14,153 nt of DNA from Frankiaceae bacterium (GTDB lineage Bacteria; Actinomycetota; Actinomycetes; Mycobacteriales; SCTD01), in assembly GCA_947479995.1 (NCBI GenBank), contig CANKBT010000044.1, positions 1-14,153 on the forward strand, written 5' to 3'. Positions 12,396 through 14,153 of the stretch are shown one piece after another. Under the pieces are notes generated by a model. It was not told the DNA's origin. It saw nothing but the letters and a program-made list of their open reading frames with translations, and ran no database searches. The position numbers were made by a program, and so were the translations under genes. The number at the start of each line of letters is the position of its first letter. The first letter of the stretch is position 1.

Positions 12396-14153
12396 TCAGG
12401 CGCCGCCGCGCATCGCGAGCAGCACGCCCTCGACCTCGTCCGGGCGGACGAGCACGTCACGCGCCTTGCTGCCCTCCGAGGGACCGACGACGCCCCGGCT
12501 CTCCATGAGGTCCATGAGCCGGCCGGCCTTGGCGAAGCCGACGCGCAGCTTGCGCTGCAGCATCGACGTCGAGCCGAACTGCGTGCTCACGACGAGCTCC
12601 ACGGCCTGGCACAGCAGGTCGAGGTCGTCGCCGATGTCCTCGTCGACCTCGCGCTTGGCGTCGGGCGCCGCCTGCACGTCCTCGCGGAACGCCGGCTGGC
12701 GCTGGCCCTTCACGTGGTCGACGACGGCCTGCACCTCGGCGTCGGTGACGAGCGCCCCCTGCACGCGCAGCGGCTTGCTCGCGCCCATGGGCAGGAACAG
12801 CGAGTCGCCCTTGCCGATGAGCTTCTCCGCGCCCGGCTGGTCGAGGATGACCTTGCTGTCGGTGCCGCTGCTCGTCGCGAACGCCAGCCGGCTCGGCACG
12901 TTGGCCTTGATGAGGCCGGTGACGACGTCGACGCTCGGCCGCTGGGTGGCGATCACCAGGTGGATGCCGGCGGCGCGTGCGAGCTGCGTGATGCGCACGA
13001 TGGAGTCCTCGACGTCGCGCGGCGCGACCATCATGAGGTCGGCGAGCTCGTCGATGATCACCAGCAGGTACGGGTACGGCGCGTAGACCCGCTCGCTGCC
13101 CTCGGGCGCGGTGAGGGCGCCGTCGCGGACCGCCTTGTTGAAGTCGTCGACGTGGCGGTAGCCGCTCGCGGCGAGGTCGTCGTAGCGCATGTCCATCTCG
13201 CGCACGACCCACTGCAGCGCCTCGGCGGCCTTCTTCGGGTTGGTGATGATCGGCGTGATGAGGTGCGGGATCCCCTCGTACGCCGTGAGCTCGACGCGCT
13301 TGGGGTCGACGAGCACCATGCGGACCTCGTCGGGCGTCGCCCGCGTGAGGATGCTGACGAGCAGGCTGTTGATGCAGACCGACTTGCCGGCGCCGGTCGC
13401 GCCGGCGATGAGGATGTGCGGCGTCTTGGCGATGTTCGCGCAGACGAAGCCGCCCTCGATGTCCTTGCCGAGCGCGACGAGCATCGGGTGGTGGTCGCCG
13501 GTGGCGACGTGGCTGCGCAGGATGTCGCCGAGGCTGACGTTCTCGCGGTCGGTGTTGGGGATCTCGATGCCGATGGCGCTCTTGCCGGGGATGACGTCGA
13601 TGATGCGGACGTCCGGGCTCTTCACGGCGTACGCGATGTTGCGCTGCAGGGCCTTGATGCGCTCGACCTTGACCGCCGGGCCGAGCTCGATCTCGTAGCG
13701 GGTGACCGTCGGGCCGCGGCTGAAGCCGGTGACGCGGGCGTCGACCTGGAAGTCCTCGAGCACCTGGCCGAGCGCCCGGATGATCTCGTCGTTGGCCTCG
13801 CTGCGCTTCTTGGGCGGCGTGCCGGCGCCGAGCAGGTCGCTCGGCGGCAGCACGTAGTCGCCCTTGAGCACCAGCTGCTCCGCGACCGGTGGCATCGGCG
13901 TGTGCGGCGGCGGCACGGGCGCGAGGTCGACCAGCTCGGCGGCGGGCTCCGCGTCGGGCGCGCGCTCCACGACGACGGGGCTGATGTCGACCGGCTCGTC
14001 CTGCGCGGCGAGCGAGCCCTGGCGCTTGCGGGGGCGCGCGCGCTGCAGCGGGGCGAGCGGCTCGGGCTCCTCGTGCACCTCGGGCGCGGGCGGCGGGGTG
14101 CGCAGCAGCAGCCGGTCGCGCAGGCGGGCCAGCGCCTCGGGCACCTGGTGCAC
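12396..14153 (-). CDS. ftsK: FtsK/SpoIIIE DNA translocase, C-terminal part (N-terminus outside window)
   Basis: The frame is open to the right edge, giving the last 585 residues. FtsK is a septum-anchored hexameric ATPase that pumps chromosome ends through the closing septum. Visible residues 1-92 are the Pro/Glu/Arg-rich linker; the membrane helices lie outside the window. The alpha domain begins near KGDYVLPPSDLLG (98-110). The motor has Walker A GATGAGKS (251-258), MVLVDPKRVELTAYEGIPHL (279-298) and Walker B LLVIIDEL (363-370). IATQRPSVDVVTGLIKANVPS (401-421) and LDQPGAEKLIGKGDSLFLP (437-455) are FtsK hallmarks. The winged-helix gamma domain (about 506-585), which reads chromosome-orientation sequences, includes GSTSMLQRKLRVGFAKAGRL and MESRGVVGPSEGSKARDVLV. 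All motor motifs are intact. A hairpin follows the stop. Confidence 0.97.
   Translation of the reverse strand: MHQVPEALARLRDRLLLRTPPPAPEVHEEPEPLAPLQRARPRKRQGSLAAQDEPVDISPVVVERAPDAEPAAELVDLAPVPPPHTPMPPVAEQLVLKGDYVLPPSDLLGAGTPPKKRSEANDEIIRALGQVLEDFQVDARVTGFSRGPTVTRYEIELGPAVKVERIKALQRNIAYAVKSPDVRIIDVIPGKSAIGIEIPNTDRENVSLGDILRSHVATGDHHPMLVALGKDIEGGFVCANIAKTPHILIAGATGAGKSVCINSLLVSILTRATPDEVRMVLVDPKRVELTAYEGIPHLITPIITNPKKAAEALQWVVREMDMRYDDLAASGYRHVDDFNKAVRDGALTAPEGSERVYAPYPYLLVIIDELADLMMVAPRDVEDSIVRITQLARAAGIHLVIATQRPSVDVVTGLIKANVPSRLAFATSSGTDSKVILDQPGAEKLIGKGDSLFLPMGASKPLRVQGALVTDAEVQAVVDHVKGQRQPAFREDVQAAPDAKREVDEDIGDDLDLLCQAVELVVSTQFGSTSMLQRKLRVGFAKAGRLMDLMESRGVVGPSEGSKARDVLVRPDEVEGVLLAMRGGA

Overview
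The window is dense, very GC-rich DNA with many GTG starts, short or negative gene spacing and no gene-free stretch longer than about 160 bases. This is typical of a high-GC actinobacterium (class Actinomycetes). The gene content agrees: a mycobacterial-type PspA (35 kDa antigen family), a ClgR regulator, and the actinobacterial order ftsK - membrane HTH protein - rimO - pgsA - cinA - clgR. The order or genus cannot be named from the sequence alone. No tRNA, rRNA, CRISPR array, insertion sequence or phage gene was seen.

Left part (1-3028): the end of a single-domain rhodanese gene (+) meets the end of a GNAT acetyltransferase gene (-). Nine bases from the probable GNAT start, a plus-strand cluster begins: a Fpg/Nei-family DNA glycosylase, a small ABM-fold monooxygenase-like protein, and a second Fpg/Nei glycosylase. 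The two glycosylases are clearly paralogous. The second has Asp in place of the fourth zinc-finger cysteine.

Middle part (3029-6933): a secreted choice-of-anchor I (beta-propeller-like) protein (+), then pspA (-). A 156-base divergent intergenic region separates pspA from a secreted protein with three cell-wall-binding type 2 (CWB2) repeats (+).

Right part (6950-14153, all minus strand): ftsK (3' part only), a terminator-like hairpin and a probable promoter, then a RodZ-like HTH membrane protein, rimO, pgsA and cinA, the last three joined by GTGA overlaps. A hairpin lies across the cinA stop codon. It is followed by clgR, with its own perfect AGGAGG and a probable -10 box, and then a TetR regulator. 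The block combines chromosome segregation, ribosomal protein S12 methylthiolation, phosphatidylglycerol-type lipid synthesis, NMN/damage-related CinA and the ClgR proteolysis/envelope-stress regulator.

In Mycobacterium tuberculosis clgR is directly followed by pspA. Here the two keep the same orientation but are separated by a tetR gene and a divergent CWB2 surface-protein gene, which may have joined the same envelope-stress neighbourhood. Nothing here is a clearly new system. The most unusual points are the paired glycosylases with a degenerate zinc finger, the split clgR/pspA unit with its surface protein, and hairpins placed directly on stop codons.
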